Assembly: GCA_040285825.1 (NCBI GenBank) | Contig: JAUPSS010000001.1 | Coordinates: 124,001-188,000, forward strand | Direction of reading: 5' to 3' | DNA: 64,000 nucleotides | Origin: Eukaryota sp. TZLM1-RC | Taxonomy: Eukaryota; Metamonada: BaSk clade | In this document: in pieces, positions 41,731 through 51,753 of the stretch | Numbering within the stretch: the first letter of the stretch is position 1 | Layout: every line of letters starts with the position of its first letter | Position numbers and translations under genes: made by a program | The notes under the pieces: generated by a model | Database searches by the model: none | Seen by the model: only the letters and a program-made list of their open reading frames with translations | Told to the model about the DNA's origin: nothing

Positions 41731-43812
41731 TTAATCGCTTTCACATCCGAATGAATTAAAATCCAAGGAGCTGGTTAGTTTTTCTTCCTCGCTATCTGTG
41801 TCACACCTAAAGGTGGATTGCTGAATCCCACAAAGCCCCGAATTCAGCAAGTTTAATGGTCCAAGGTTCAAACTTGATTGGAATGGTTTTTGACTGCATG
41901 ACGTGACATTTTGAGCTTCGGGAACATGTTTTTTGAGTAAAGTAACAGTGTTTGATAGATTTTGCACGATTTCTGATGGTAATTGGACACTATCAACAGA
42001 TCCAAGTAGACAATTACTAAGTTTGGCCAAATTACTCAACGTATCAGAGAGTTCAACTTGAGGCCGATTGCTTGAACTAGAAATATTAATGAAGGGAATG
42101 TTGGTTGTAATGGACAAAATCTCATAATACAAACTATAATCATAAGAAAAGAAGCTGGAATTAATCAATTTTGAATAAATATTTTGGAAATTGCTGTTAT
42201 TGATTAAAATATAAATAAAATTACCAGCAAAACTTCCTATTTTTTGTTTAAACTCAGCAAAACCAGCCGAGAAACAATCCAAATGAAGATGTAGGTGTTG
42301 AGGGAAACTAAGGTTCTCATTACAATGAAAGCAGTTACAATTGAGTGAAATGGGTTGGCAATTGAAGGAGCAAAAAGGAAGACAACGATTAGTGCAGGAA
42401 ATGGAAAAATCGGTCAAAAACGGAGACAAAAGGGTATTTAAGTAACAAACTATTTGGTTATTAAGCTTGAATTGTGCTCCAGGGCTCAAAATGCAGGTCA
42501 AAAAAGAAGAATCTTCAGGACTCAAGAGACTATTGAACACTTTTGATTTGACAAATGATTGATAACTACTAAAACCAATCAAATACTGATTGATTAGATC
42601 AATTTTTGAACTACTTAATGAAAAAAAACTAATATTTGCCACAACTAATTTTTCATTTTCTACTTTTGGAACTAACACAATATCAATTGAATTGGTTACT
42701 TGAATGGAAAATTTGTGATTAAAAGATTTTTTAACTAGACTGCTATTAAATAAAAACTTAACATTATTTGAATTGTTTCCACCTAAATATTGTTTTAGAT
42801 TTTCCGGTAAAATTTCTGAATCCACGGAAATTAAATAGATAACTGAATTAAATTGGGAAGAACTGAAACTTATTAGAAAAGTCTTCTCGTCGACTATCTT
42901 TATCAGTGAATGTGTATTTGAGGGTAGGAAATCGCCAAAATTGGAAAGATTGACAGCTTTGAGGGTGACTTGAGGAATGTTCGAATTAGGAAAGTATCTG
43001 GATTGATTAGTCAACTGTAGAGACAAGGGGTTAACAAAAGTCAAGGGATTTTCAGAGAATTCCTCGTTATTGAGCTCTTCACAAGCACTTTCTGCATCTG
43101 CTACACTGCCGTAGATCACAAATCCATCATTTTGGTCTAAATAAAGGCCAATTGCATTAGAAGAGGTCAAAATTTGGTTGACCTTCGACGAATTTTGATC
43201 TGAAACAATCCTCAACACGTTAAACTTTTCTCTTTCTTTCTTTGACAAAACTTCAACACTCTTCTTCTCTTTTCCGAAATCAAAAGCCCAAGAACTATTC
43301 CGATCGACTATTACCTCTTCATTGTTGGCAAACCTTATCAACACAGTTGAACCTACCCAAATCTTTTTCCCGTTGAGCGAGGTAAGGGCATTGGAAGCTT
43401 CATGGGATGACGTGTATTGAATGAAGGCGTGCAGGGCTTTCTTCTTGAACATTCGAATTTTCTCAACGAAACCAAATGGTGAAAAGGCTTCATGAACTGT
43501 GTGAACGTTGATGGGGTTAGGGGGATTGTGGATGGTGGTGAAAAGGATATGGTTGGAAGCGGGATCAGGCTGGGGGGTATATGTAGAAAAGGAGAGGCCG
43601 ATCTTCTCATCACGGATAGTGAGGTTGATGTTCTGGCAGTGATCGTGAGCCCTCATTGCTTCTTCCTTCGAGGTGAAGTGTAGTAGAGCGAGTCGTTGTG
43701 GTGATTTTATCTTAATCTGTGAAATTTGGAATTGTGGAAGAAGAGCAGAGATCTCAGAAGGCTGTATATCGGAAGGGACATTATGGAGGTGCAGAAGTGA
43801 GATCTGTCCCAT
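41731..43812 (-). CDS. RRM protein of PTB/hnRNP-L type with cysteine-rich insert
   Basis: A 693-residue single-exon frame from ATG 43812. The first ~75 residues form an RRM-like fold (SLLHLHNVPSD...LALLHFTSKEEAMRAHD). A second, clearer RRM at about 88-165 (HILFTTIHNPPNPINVHTVHEAFSPFG, KALHAFIQYTSSHEASNAL, LNGKKIW) has the pattern of the second RRM of PTB and hnRNP L, splicing regulators. The rest is divergent, rich in Ser, Asn, Leu and Phe. It contains an unusual cluster of cysteines near residues 468-500 (CTNRCLPFCSFNC...CNCFHC) that could bind zinc. The end is acidic (DTDSEEE). Its start codon lies 47 nt after Fanzor relic C on the same strand. Confidence 0.72.
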   Translation of the reverse strand: MGQISLLHLHNVPSDIQPSEISALLPQFQISQIKIKSPQRLALLHFTSKEEAMRAHDHCQNINLTIRDEKIGLSFSTYTPQPDPASNHILFTTIHNPPNPINVHTVHEAFSPFGFVEKIRMFKKKALHAFIQYTSSHEASNALTSLNGKKIWVGSTVLIRFANNEEVIVDRNSSWAFDFGKEKKSVEVLSKKEREKFNVLRIVSDQNSSKVNQILTSSNAIGLYLDQNDGFVIYGSVADAESACEELNNEEFSENPLTFVNPLSLQLTNQSRYFPNSNIPQVTLKAVNLSNFGDFLPSNTHSLIKIVDEKTFLISFSSSQFNSVIYLISVDSEILPENLKQYLGGNNSNNVKFLFNSSLVKKSFNHKFSIQVTNSIDIVLVPKVENEKLVVANISFFSLSSSKIDLINQYLIGFSSYQSFVKSKVFNSLLSPEDSSFLTCILSPGAQFKLNNQIVCYLNTLLSPFLTDFSISCTNRCLPFCSFNCQPISLNCNCFHCNENLSFPQHLHLHLDCFSAGFAEFKQKIGSFAGNFIYILINNSNFQNIYSKLINSSFFSYDYSLYYEILSITTNIPFINISSSSNRPQVELSDTLSNLAKLSNCLLGSVDSVQLPSEIVQNLSNTVTLLKKHVPEAQNVTSCSQKPFQSSLNLGPLNLLNSGLCGIQQSTFRCDTDSEEEKLTSSLDFNSFGCESD

Positions 43813-43858
43813 TGGTGGAGATCAAGTAGTGGTGGTGGAGGGGGGAAGGGATCTTCTG

Positions 43859-44456
43859 TAGTTTTCATTTGAAATGCATACTTTTTCCAACATCATTCAA
43901 ACTTATTCCAAGAACTTTCATTCTTGGTGAGATCGTCCACAGACGTTCTAGAATCCTCGAATAATTGACCACCAATCTCAGTGAGCCCATTTCTCCTCTA
44001 GAACAATACGTAGCTTGAAACTAGCTTCGTTGTGGTCTCTGGAACGCTTCTGGTCTTGTTCCATAGTAGTGCTCACTAATTGCAATTGATTTAATTGCTG
44101 ATTTAGTGATGCAGAAATGTCTCTAGACCATGATTGATTACATTCTGGACAACTGAAATAGGCGTTGTGAACTTTAACTTCGCCATCAACTTCTCGATAG
44201 ATCTTTTGGTGTAGCATCTTGCAGCAGTTCACCTTTGCAGATGTCATGTATTCTTCTCAGATCTTCACATTAGCAAATGACCATTGTAACAACTTGAGAA
44301 ACGCCTTACGTGGAGTTTTCATTTTATGACGTGATGTACCACCACCTCCATTGCTAAACCGCACCTTTACTTATCGACCGTTTGCAAATTTTTTCACTTT
44401 GTTGATAATTGAGCTGAATCTTTTCTGTTTTCTTGTAAAGAAGTCAAATGTGTATT
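43859..44456 (-). pseudogene. Fanzor relic with intact zinc ribbon (copy C)
   Basis: Minus-strand 3' half of a Fanzor, closely related to copies B and D. Order: FFTRKQKRFSSIIN, a TAA at 44373-44371, VKVRFSNGGGGTSR, SFANVKI, then TGA at 44259-44257 directly before EEYMTSAK. The zinc ribbon (NCC...CPEC) and RuvC-III WSRDISAS are intact. A five-base difference against copy B just after ISASLNQ shifts the tail that codes for GTRPEAFQRPQRS. The shared 3' region runs to CATTTCAAATGAAAACTAC at 43859. The 5' break at about 44456 abuts a non-LTR element on the other strand. Confidence 0.87.
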
Positions 44457-45370
44457 TTCGAAAACTTGGATTTGTTCGTCTTGGCTCGTCCAAAAAAGAT
44501 AATTCCGCTGTCGCAAATTTTTTGTTAGATGCCCAAAACAGTTTCTCTTCGTGTCTAATTACTCAGATTCCTCAAATTTATGGTCTTCTTTTAAATGATA
44601 CCGAATTTTCTTGTAGAATGCGACTTCTTTGTTTTATTTGGTTTGATAACGTGCCTCATAATTTGATTTGTAAATGTGGATAAAAAATTTCTCCAAATCA
44701 TTTATTCAATTGTAAACATTTTATTACTTTCCGATCAAAAGTTCATGATGCGGTAAGAGATCAACTCTATTGTATGTCAAAATCACATAGAATTGTTTCC
44801 TATTTAGAACCATTACTTTCCCGTTTGGTTGATGAAGATACTTTTCGTTTGGTCGAAATAGAGATGATTTAATGCTTGAAGGTCTTGAAGGTACTACCAT
44901 TATTACAGATGTGAGATCCACTGATGTTTGTAATGATTCTTTTATTCCAATGGCTCAATCAAAATATAGGGACCCCTTAACTGTTTCCGAAAAAGCCAAA
45001 ATTGACAAATACAAAGCAAAATTGTTATCCTTGAATGCTGATTCGCATACTCATTATGTCCTCTGTCCATTTGCAGTTTCCCTTCATGGCACGCTTGGAC
45101 CTCTTGCCTTGCTTTGTCTTTTCTGGATGATTTTGTTGAAATTGTAAAACAACGTACTGGAAGAGTTTATGACAAAACAGAATTGCATTTTCAATTTTCA
45201 AAGGTGTTGTTCCCTTATTATCTTCAGCTTTGTTATCTCTTGGACGCGTTTATGAAAGAAAAACCTCCAGTCAATTCTTCTTGGCTGATTTGGGTTAGGA
45301 AGACATAGAATTTTAACCTTGTCGTATAGTTTGTTTTTTATTGGAATAAAAATTAAAATGCATCAAAAAA
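44456..45370 (+). mobile_element. Non-LTR retrotransposon 3' part (family V)
   Basis: Codes for RKLGFVRLGSSKKDN, YGLLLNDTEF, LICKCG, SKVHDAVRDQLYCM and SKSHRI, then the endonuclease part RDDLMLEGLEGTTIITD, with shifts and a stop after LICKCG. It ends in an A-rich 3' terminus near 45355-45370. Confidence 0.82.
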
Positions 45371-45424
45371 AATTTAAAGGCCCAAAATCACAGAAATCTT
45401 CCAAGAGTTCAGCCATCCATAATT

Positions 45425-45640
45425 TTAGTTGATTTCATAAGTCATTATTGACCAGATAATTTTATTGATACGCTTTGGACTAGCAGGTTCTGGAGGAGGG
45501 CCATCGACAGCAAAAAACTGATCGTTCAATGGACGGGATGAAGCAGGTGTAGAGTCTTTACGAGATTCAGGATTTAAACATAAGAAAGCCTGGACAGGTT
45601 TAGGAGGACTATTGAAGGTGGTATCAAAATCCAAAAGAAA
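45425..45640 (-). other. Unrecognised proline-rich open frame between two retroelements
   Basis: A minus-strand frame codes for FNSPPKPVQAFLCLNPE, then SSRPLNDQF, DGPPPEPASPKR and a stop at 45425. Composition looks coding, but there is no start in the interval and no family match. It may be the end of a gene broken by the flanking retroelements. Confidence 0.3.
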
Positions 45641-45644
45641 CTGA

Positions 45645-47695
45645 TGGTATAAGCCCAATTGCTGTTGGTGAATCTTTTTCTCGTTTGTTACCAACTATTG
45701 TCTTCGATCGTGTCAAAGACAAAGCTTCTAAATTTTTGAATCCTCAACAATTTGGAATAGAAACAATTGATGTTGCTGTTGCTGCTGTTGCCTTTCATAC
45801 TTGTTTATTGCAAAGAAAAATAACTTTATTTTTGATCTTTACTTTAAAAGTGCTTTTAATTCTGTAAAGCGAAAAGCAATGTTTGAAGTGATTAAATCTG
45901 ATTTTCCTGAGCTATTAAGTTTTTTAATCAGATTCAATATTTAATTCATTTGGTTTAAAATCATTTTTGGTGTGAAACAAGGTGATGCTTCAGGTATTTT
46001 TTGTTTTGTTTAGCTATTCACAAAACTCTAGATATCCTTAAGCAAAAATACCCTTCCATAACAACAGTTGCTTATATGGATGATATATCCATGATTGGTT
46101 CATTTGCTTTACTACAATTGGTTGCTCAAGAAATTGCCGATTGATATGGAAAATTTTGGGCTTTATCTTAATGCGAGCAAAAGCCTTCTGATTGGCTCTT
46201 CTGCTCAAGATCCTGTGATAAACGATTCTATTGTCCCTTTTACTCATTATAGTAGTGAAGCTTTTAAGTTCCTTGGTTGTTGGTTACGAAATGTGCCTCA
46301 AATTCAGAATGAATTGCAGGTTATTTTGGAAAAAATGAAATTGAACTTGATTCAATTTCTTCTTTAGATTTAGAAAAACATTTTAAATTTTTAATGCTTA
46401 AAATTTGATATACTGGGAGAATAACCCACATTTTGAGATCTTTGCTCCTTCCATAGCATTAGATTTTTGTGGTTCCGTTAATTCATTGAGAATAGAATTT
46501 TTTGCTGATTTATTGGATGTAGAACCAGGAATGTTGAAAAATCACTTATTTTCTTCAGCAAATTTGGGTGGTATTGGATTTACAAAATCTTCCATTTTGT
46601 GTCAATCAGCATTTTTGGGTGGATGCAAGAATTTTATTTATGATTTTTCTCGTAGATTTCCTGAAGATTCTCATCTGTGAGTTACCAGTTGCAGTCCATA
46701 TTTGAATGAGTTTTCTTGTGAACCTGATAGATTGCCGCCACAAATCTAGACCAAATGTTTTTTCCAATCAATTCAAGAAATTCCGAACCGATCTCTTTTT
46801 AACTTGCAATTTTGCTGTAAAAAACTTCAACAAAAAATGTCAAAGATTTTTGAAAGCTTGGATTTTGATGTTAGACTTTTGTAAATCTTTTACAAGATGT
46901 GTGTGATGGTTCATCTTCTGCCTTAGTAACAACAACTCCTCAAGTTTATTGCACCTTCTTAACTGATTACGCCTGGCTTTGAATATGAGATTTCGCTCCA
47001 TTATCTGGCCTGATAATTTACCTCATAATTTAATTTGTAAATGTTCTCGAAAAATTACAATTACTGATTTGTTAAATTGTAAACATTTTATTACTTTTAA
47101 AAGCAAAGTTCACGATGCTGTAAGAGACCAATTATATTGTAGGTGTAAGTTTCATAGAATTGAATCCTTCTTGGAACCTCTGTAGTCAAATCTGTTTGAT
47201 ACTGAAGATGATTTTCATAAGAATAACAGAGGTGATGTCAAATTACCTGGATTAGATGGTACCATTATTTTATTGGATGTAATGTCTATTGATCCTTGTG
47301 ATGCCTCAAATGAAAGGCTTGCTAATTCTGAAATTCATAATACTCTTCCAAATACTGAAAATTTAAAAATCAACAAAATAGAATGAACCTTTGTCCAAAT
47401 TGTCCAGCCAACAGTATGCAAAATATAAATTGTATTTTCTCTATTTGTTTTCACTTGCTCCAACGGCTATACGTTTTGTGGCAGATTTTGAAATGATTGT
47501 AAAGAGAAGAACTAACAGAAATTTCAACAGATTGTTTTGGCAAAATAGAATTGTGTTTTCTATTTGTAAGGGTGTTGAACATGGTTTCTGATGCCTTGCA
47601 TTGTGTTGGATCTCACTATGAAAGAGTTGCATCTAGTGTTTTTGTTTTGGGAGAGATTCATTATTTGGATGTTGATTTATAGGTTTTTAATAAAA
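45645..47695 (+). mobile_element. Non-LTR retrotransposon (family I), long decayed copy
   Basis: Reverse transcriptase begins in the ISPIAVGESFSRLLP segment. Later parts are TVAYMDDIS (motif C, intact YMDD), GLYLNASKS, FLGCW, LGGIGFTKSSILCQSAFLGG, the zinc motif CKCSRKITITDLLNCKH, and the endonuclease part RGDVKLPGLDGTIILLD. Frames change repeatedly and several stops occur. The 3' end is near 47695. Together with 61150-62395 it shows the family I coding order. Confidence 0.83.
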
Positions 47696-47744
47696 TTGAT
47701 AATTAAAAAAACTCCAAAGGAAAAGATATAACATGGACAGTTTA

Positions 47745-48790
47745 AGAGGGGGCTTGAGTGTTTTCCTCTGATTGTTCAAGAAATTTCCAACCGATCACTC
47801 CAAAATTTACGTTGTTGCCTACAAAAGCTTCAGCACCAACTGGTTAAATTATATGAAAGCTTGGATTATGAAGTTGGACTTGGCTTGGCCAAAACTGAAA
47901 ATCCTGCTTTCGGAAATTTTTTAAGGGACATTCGTGATAGTTCTGCTGCTGATGTAGTAATTCAAATTCCCTCTGTTTATGGACTTTTGTTAAAGAACAA
48001 TGAATGGCTTTTAAACATGCGTTTTCGTTGTTTTCTATGGCCAAACAATTTGCCCAATCATTTAACATGTAAATGTGGTAAACCTCTTTTGTTTACTCAT
48101 CTTTTGAACTGTAAACATTTCATTACATTTAGAAGTAAAGTGCATAATACTGTCAGGGACCAAATTTATGTAATGTGTACATCATATCGAGTAGATTCCT
48201 TTTTAGAGCATTTGTTATCAAAATTTATCCTTGATGACTCCAATATTGATAGTACGCGCTACAAGAGAGCTTCTATGGGTCTGACAAGAGGTGATCTGAT
48301 TGTTCCCGGTTTAAATGGTAGTTTTACTATTTTAGACGCCATGTCCATTGACCCTTGTAAATCTGCTAACGAACATTTCATTAACTCAGATGTAAATAAT
48401 CCTCTTCTTGCTGGCGAAAAATATAAAATTGCTAAATATGCGAAACCCATTTCCTCAGTTAATGAAAATTCTGATGCCCAATATAATTTATGTCCTTTTG
48501 TTTTTTCTTTGCTTGGATCTCTAGGTAAGGCTGCTATGGCTTTCCTTGAGGATTTTGTTGTAATTGTGAAGGAAAGAACTTGAAGAATTTTCAATCGTGT
48601 TTACTGGCAAAGCAGGATTGTATTTTAATTTTTTAAGGGAATGGTAAAACTAATTTCTGATTCACTCTCTTCATTTGGGAAATTTTCTGAATCTTTAGTA
48701 ATTAATTGTTTTGATGTAGGGGAGGCAGGTTTTGAGGATGTTGAGTTTTACCTGTGTATGTTACGTTTTCATATTCCTTATTAAATGAAT
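47745..48790 (+). mobile_element. Non-LTR retrotransposon 3' part (family III), best copy
   Basis: The 240-codon frame 47861-48583 is open. It codes for ENPAFGNFLRDIRDSS, YGLLLKNNEW, the zinc motif CKCG...THLLNC, RSKVHNTVRDQIYVMC and the endonuclease core TRGDLIVPGLNGSFTILDAM (D, 13 residues, D). LGSLGKAAMAFLEDFVVIV follows and a TGA comes after KERT; the end NRVYW...FFKGMVKLISDSL is shared with 893-1470 and 25378-25745. The 3' end is A-rich near 48790. Confidence 0.86.
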
Positions 48791-49370
48791 AAATGGCAAT
48801 TATATAAAAAAAATTCAAGAGAGGGCTAATTTTTTTATTTTTTTTTATTTTTTATAGTATGCGATAACTGAGAAAACCTCTGTTGAAATTTACAGAAATC
48901 AGTCATCTTTATCATCTACATCAACGGTTACTACTGTTTGCCTTTAGTGTGCTATTAGCCGACATCGGATCAAGAACTTATAAACACAGCGGTCCCAAAA
49001 CCCCGTAAGCTTTCCCTTGTCTTTCTTCTTGCCCTCAATTTTTCTCAATTAAGACTTCAGGTCGGCTATGCAGTTGAATTTAAAAGGAGCTAAAACACCA
49101 AAACTCAACTATTAATTCTTTATTGTTGTTTTGGAATCTCTTAGACCGTCAATTTAGTCTATATAAATTAATGTGGGATTACCAATGCTTGAGGAACACC
49201 CTGACACATAAAGTGGGTGATGGACAAAGTGAAATTATGCGGCTTGTATTTGAATTTCGTTGACTTGTATTTGGGTGATTACAGTAAAATTACTGATGTG
49301 TTCTAAATTTTCTTGTGAATATTTTTAATTGAACTTTGGAACACACAATCCTACAAACTATCCCTCAAGA
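48791..49370. other. Intergenic, no gene seen
   Basis: AT-rich with a T-rich run near 48829-48853; no recognisable feature. Confidence 0.4.
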
Positions 49371-49604
49371 AGCATTATAGTTTGGTTCAGCAATGGTGGT
49401 GGTGATCCATCTCGTCAAGCTGTGAAATCCCCCCGAAAAAGATTTCTCTATTAAATTTCAAGGTGTTCAGTGTATACTAACCCTTGGTGCTGAGAAGTTT
49501 ACACACTTGTTAGAAATTATTTATTCAATACAGTACTGGGTGGGTGTTGAAAATCAGCACCCGAGTTGCAATTCACAGTATCAATTTGATGAGAAATTCT
49601 CATC
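49371..49604 (+). pseudogene. Fanzor scar with large internal deletion (copy E)
   Basis: The start (GTTTGGTTCAGCAATGG..., to GATTTCTC at 49448) matches copy A at 26726-26803, including the GNGGGGPS block (here one Gly codon is Asp). The sequence then jumps directly to the 3' flank of copy A (49450-49604 against 27085-27197), losing the zinc ribbon and RuvC-III. Near the end lies a perfect inverted repeat GATGAGAAATTCTCATC (49588-49604), imperfect in copy A. This may mark the element's right end. The next host gene begins 55 nt downstream on the same strand. Confidence 0.78.
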
Positions 49605-49659
49605 AAACTACCCCCATCACCAGAATGCATCACTTGCTGACATTACTTGGACCAGTTCT

Positions 49660-51684
49660 ATGAATTTGGGAAGTCTCAGTGATGTAGATGAACCGCATCC
49701 TTCTCCTACCGTTTCCTCCCAGAATGCTCCACTCTCACCACGGTCAACTGAACTTACTCGATTGTTAGAAGATACTTTGATACAGTCTAGGTCACTGCTC
49801 TCTTCATTTGAACCCTCTAACCTTTATCCTCTCTCCGTTCTCCTCGACATCCTCAATGACATTTTGGACCCTGTAGTCTCCTCTCTGTCTTCATCTATTG
49901 TTTCCAACATTATTTCCCTTTCATCTATACCTCCAGCTCTTTTTCCCTTCTCACCAATACTTCGAGGCTGTATTCCCTCTTCTCTCACGCCAGCCAACCA
50001 TTCTGTTACTTTTCACCACATCAACACCATCTCCACGTCTCCCCTTGTGACACTACTTCAACAAGCTGAATCTTCTCTTTACACCCTCACCAATGATGGT
50101 AATCTCAATAGATATCACAATGATCATTTACTCGACTCCCAAAAATTAAGTAGAGTTGGATTAGGAAAGAAGTCAATGCAAGTCAAACCAATTAGGTCAA
50201 ATAAAAAGATCAAAAATAAGAATTTACAATTTTTTGAGTCTCTTCCCCAATTAATCTTCTCAGAATCAGGAGTTAATGTGGTTGATTTCAGTAAGCTAGC
50301 TTCTGATGATTTCGGGAGGTTTCTTAGTTGTGAATGTTTCAGTTACAATAGATATTTGATTTGCTTTTCCAAAAAAATTCTTTTTGCTAATGATCACAAC
50401 GTTTTAGAAGCCTTGCCATCAATTATTCAATCAAAGAAGAGCTCACGACACGCGTCACTGATCTCTTCTTTAACTTCCCCAATCAACTGCTTGTTCCTGA
50501 ACTGTTCTATAGTTGAGCAAGTCATGGAAGGCATTTCCTTTACCCTAACTCTAACCCTATGTCGCAATCAAACTGATGGTCGATTGTCGATTGCGGTTTA
50601 TTTCAGAGATGAAGTCATTCTAGTACAACCTCTAGATTGCACTTTACCTTCTCTCACCAATTTTGAATCTTTTTCTTGGGAGCAAAGCGAACGAATTAAT
50701 TCTTTAAATAACTTTAGAGTCTTTTCTACTGAAATGTGTGATGAATTCACCAAGGTTACTCTTATTAATGATTCTTCAAAATTACTCACTAAGTTAAATA
50801 TTTCTTCAAAAGATTATAAAAGTTTGGTTTTTAAAAATGGAATTCCTGCTGAAAATGACTTACTTTCGTTACACAAGACTACATTAATGAAAAAGTTAAA
50901 CCCTTATTTATTTCCTTATGCTCGTAAAATCACTTTAAGTACCCAAGAAATCACCTACTTGACTAGCCTTTCTTTAATCAATGGTGATTTGATTGTTGTC
51001 TATTTGATTGATCCTAAAACGCTTTTGGTACGAATGTTTTCTTTGGTACAAAACTCTGTTCAATTTCATGATGTAAAAGTGAGTTTGGTGACTTGGTTTT
51101 ATAACTATCCCTTAATTAAGTTGTATTATTTGCCTTTTGTTAATGAAACTAATTCGGATTATTTATTTGTTTTTCATAATTGGGTCATTTATGGTGTTTC
51201 TTTGGGGTTATTGACTGTTGTGTCGACAGTTTCTTTAATAGAAACGGAAACTGCACGTGATTGCCAATCAATCAATATCGTTGACAGTTTTAAACCTCAA
51301 TTTTCCAGTATTCCAATTATTTCTATTTCACATGATTTTATTTTAAGCATTTCAGCCTTGAATTATGACAAAATTCTTTTATTTAAATTAAAACTTAATG
51401 GTTCATGTAGTTCATTTAGAGCTCGATTTATAAGTCCATTTCACCGAATTTCCCTCGATAATAATTCGAAAATTTTAGAAAGTCATTGTTCTAATATTCT
51501 CAATAGAAATCCAGAATGCCCTTGGTTTGTTAATCAAATTGTTCAGGATATAATTGAAAATAGTTTAACAAGCTCTATTGAAGATTGTTTTTGTGGTGAT
51601 GATTTTGATTTTGATCAAGGTAATAGTAAAAATGTTTTTACTGAGTTTGAACAAAAATTGATTAATTCCTTCTCTTTTTCTTAA
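49660..51684 (+). CDS. Unknown 674-residue protein
   Basis: The first ATG in the frame is at 49660; the frame is open further upstream to 49507 but that part is Fanzor-derived DNA without an ATG, so it is excluded. The start is Ser/Pro-rich (DEPHPSPTVSSQNAPLSPRS), followed by a Ser/Leu-rich helical stretch and a lysine-rich patch (RSNKKIKNKNLQFF). The second half is rich in alternating hydrophobic strands (YLTSLSLINGDLIVVYLIDP; YLPFVNETNSDYLFVFHNW), compatible with a beta-propeller. It ends acidic (CFCGDDFDFDQG). No family recognised. It converges on PSMB7 with 69 nt between stops. Confidence 0.62.
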   Translation: MNLGSLSDVDEPHPSPTVSSQNAPLSPRSTELTRLLEDTLIQSRSLLSSFEPSNLYPLSVLLDILNDILDPVVSSLSSSIVSNIISLSSIPPALFPFSPILRGCIPSSLTPANHSVTFHHINTISTSPLVTLLQQAESSLYTLTNDGNLNRYHNDHLLDSQKLSRVGLGKKSMQVKPIRSNKKIKNKNLQFFESLPQLIFSESGVNVVDFSKLASDDFGRFLSCECFSYNRYLICFSKKILFANDHNVLEALPSIIQSKKSSRHASLISSLTSPINCLFLNCSIVEQVMEGISFTLTLTLCRNQTDGRLSIAVYFRDEVILVQPLDCTLPSLTNFESFSWEQSERINSLNNFRVFSTEMCDEFTKVTLINDSSKLLTKLNISSKDYKSLVFKNGIPAENDLLSLHKTTLMKKLNPYLFPYARKITLSTQEITYLTSLSLINGDLIVVYLIDPKTLLVRMFSLVQNSVQFHDVKVSLVTWFYNYPLIKLYYLPFVNETNSDYLFVFHNWVIYGVSLGLLTVVSTVSLIETETARDCQSINIVDSFKPQFSSIPIISISHDFILSISALNYDKILLFKLKLNGSCSSFRARFISPFHRISLDNNSKILESHCSNILNRNPECPWFVNQIVQDIIENSLTSSIEDCFCGDDFDFDQGNSKNVFTEFEQKLINSFSFS

Positions 51685-51753
51685 TATTTTCGTTTGATTA
51701 TTCAAAATTAAATAAATTATGTATATTTCCGTTTTATTCACAAAAGGCACTTA

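Noticed and set aside
49507-49659. Longer N-terminus of the 49660 gene
   Set aside because: It would start at TTG and is made of the Fanzor scar's 3' flank.
50543-50566. CCCTAA-like units resembling telomere repeats
   Set aside because: Only two or three imperfect units inside an open reading frame.
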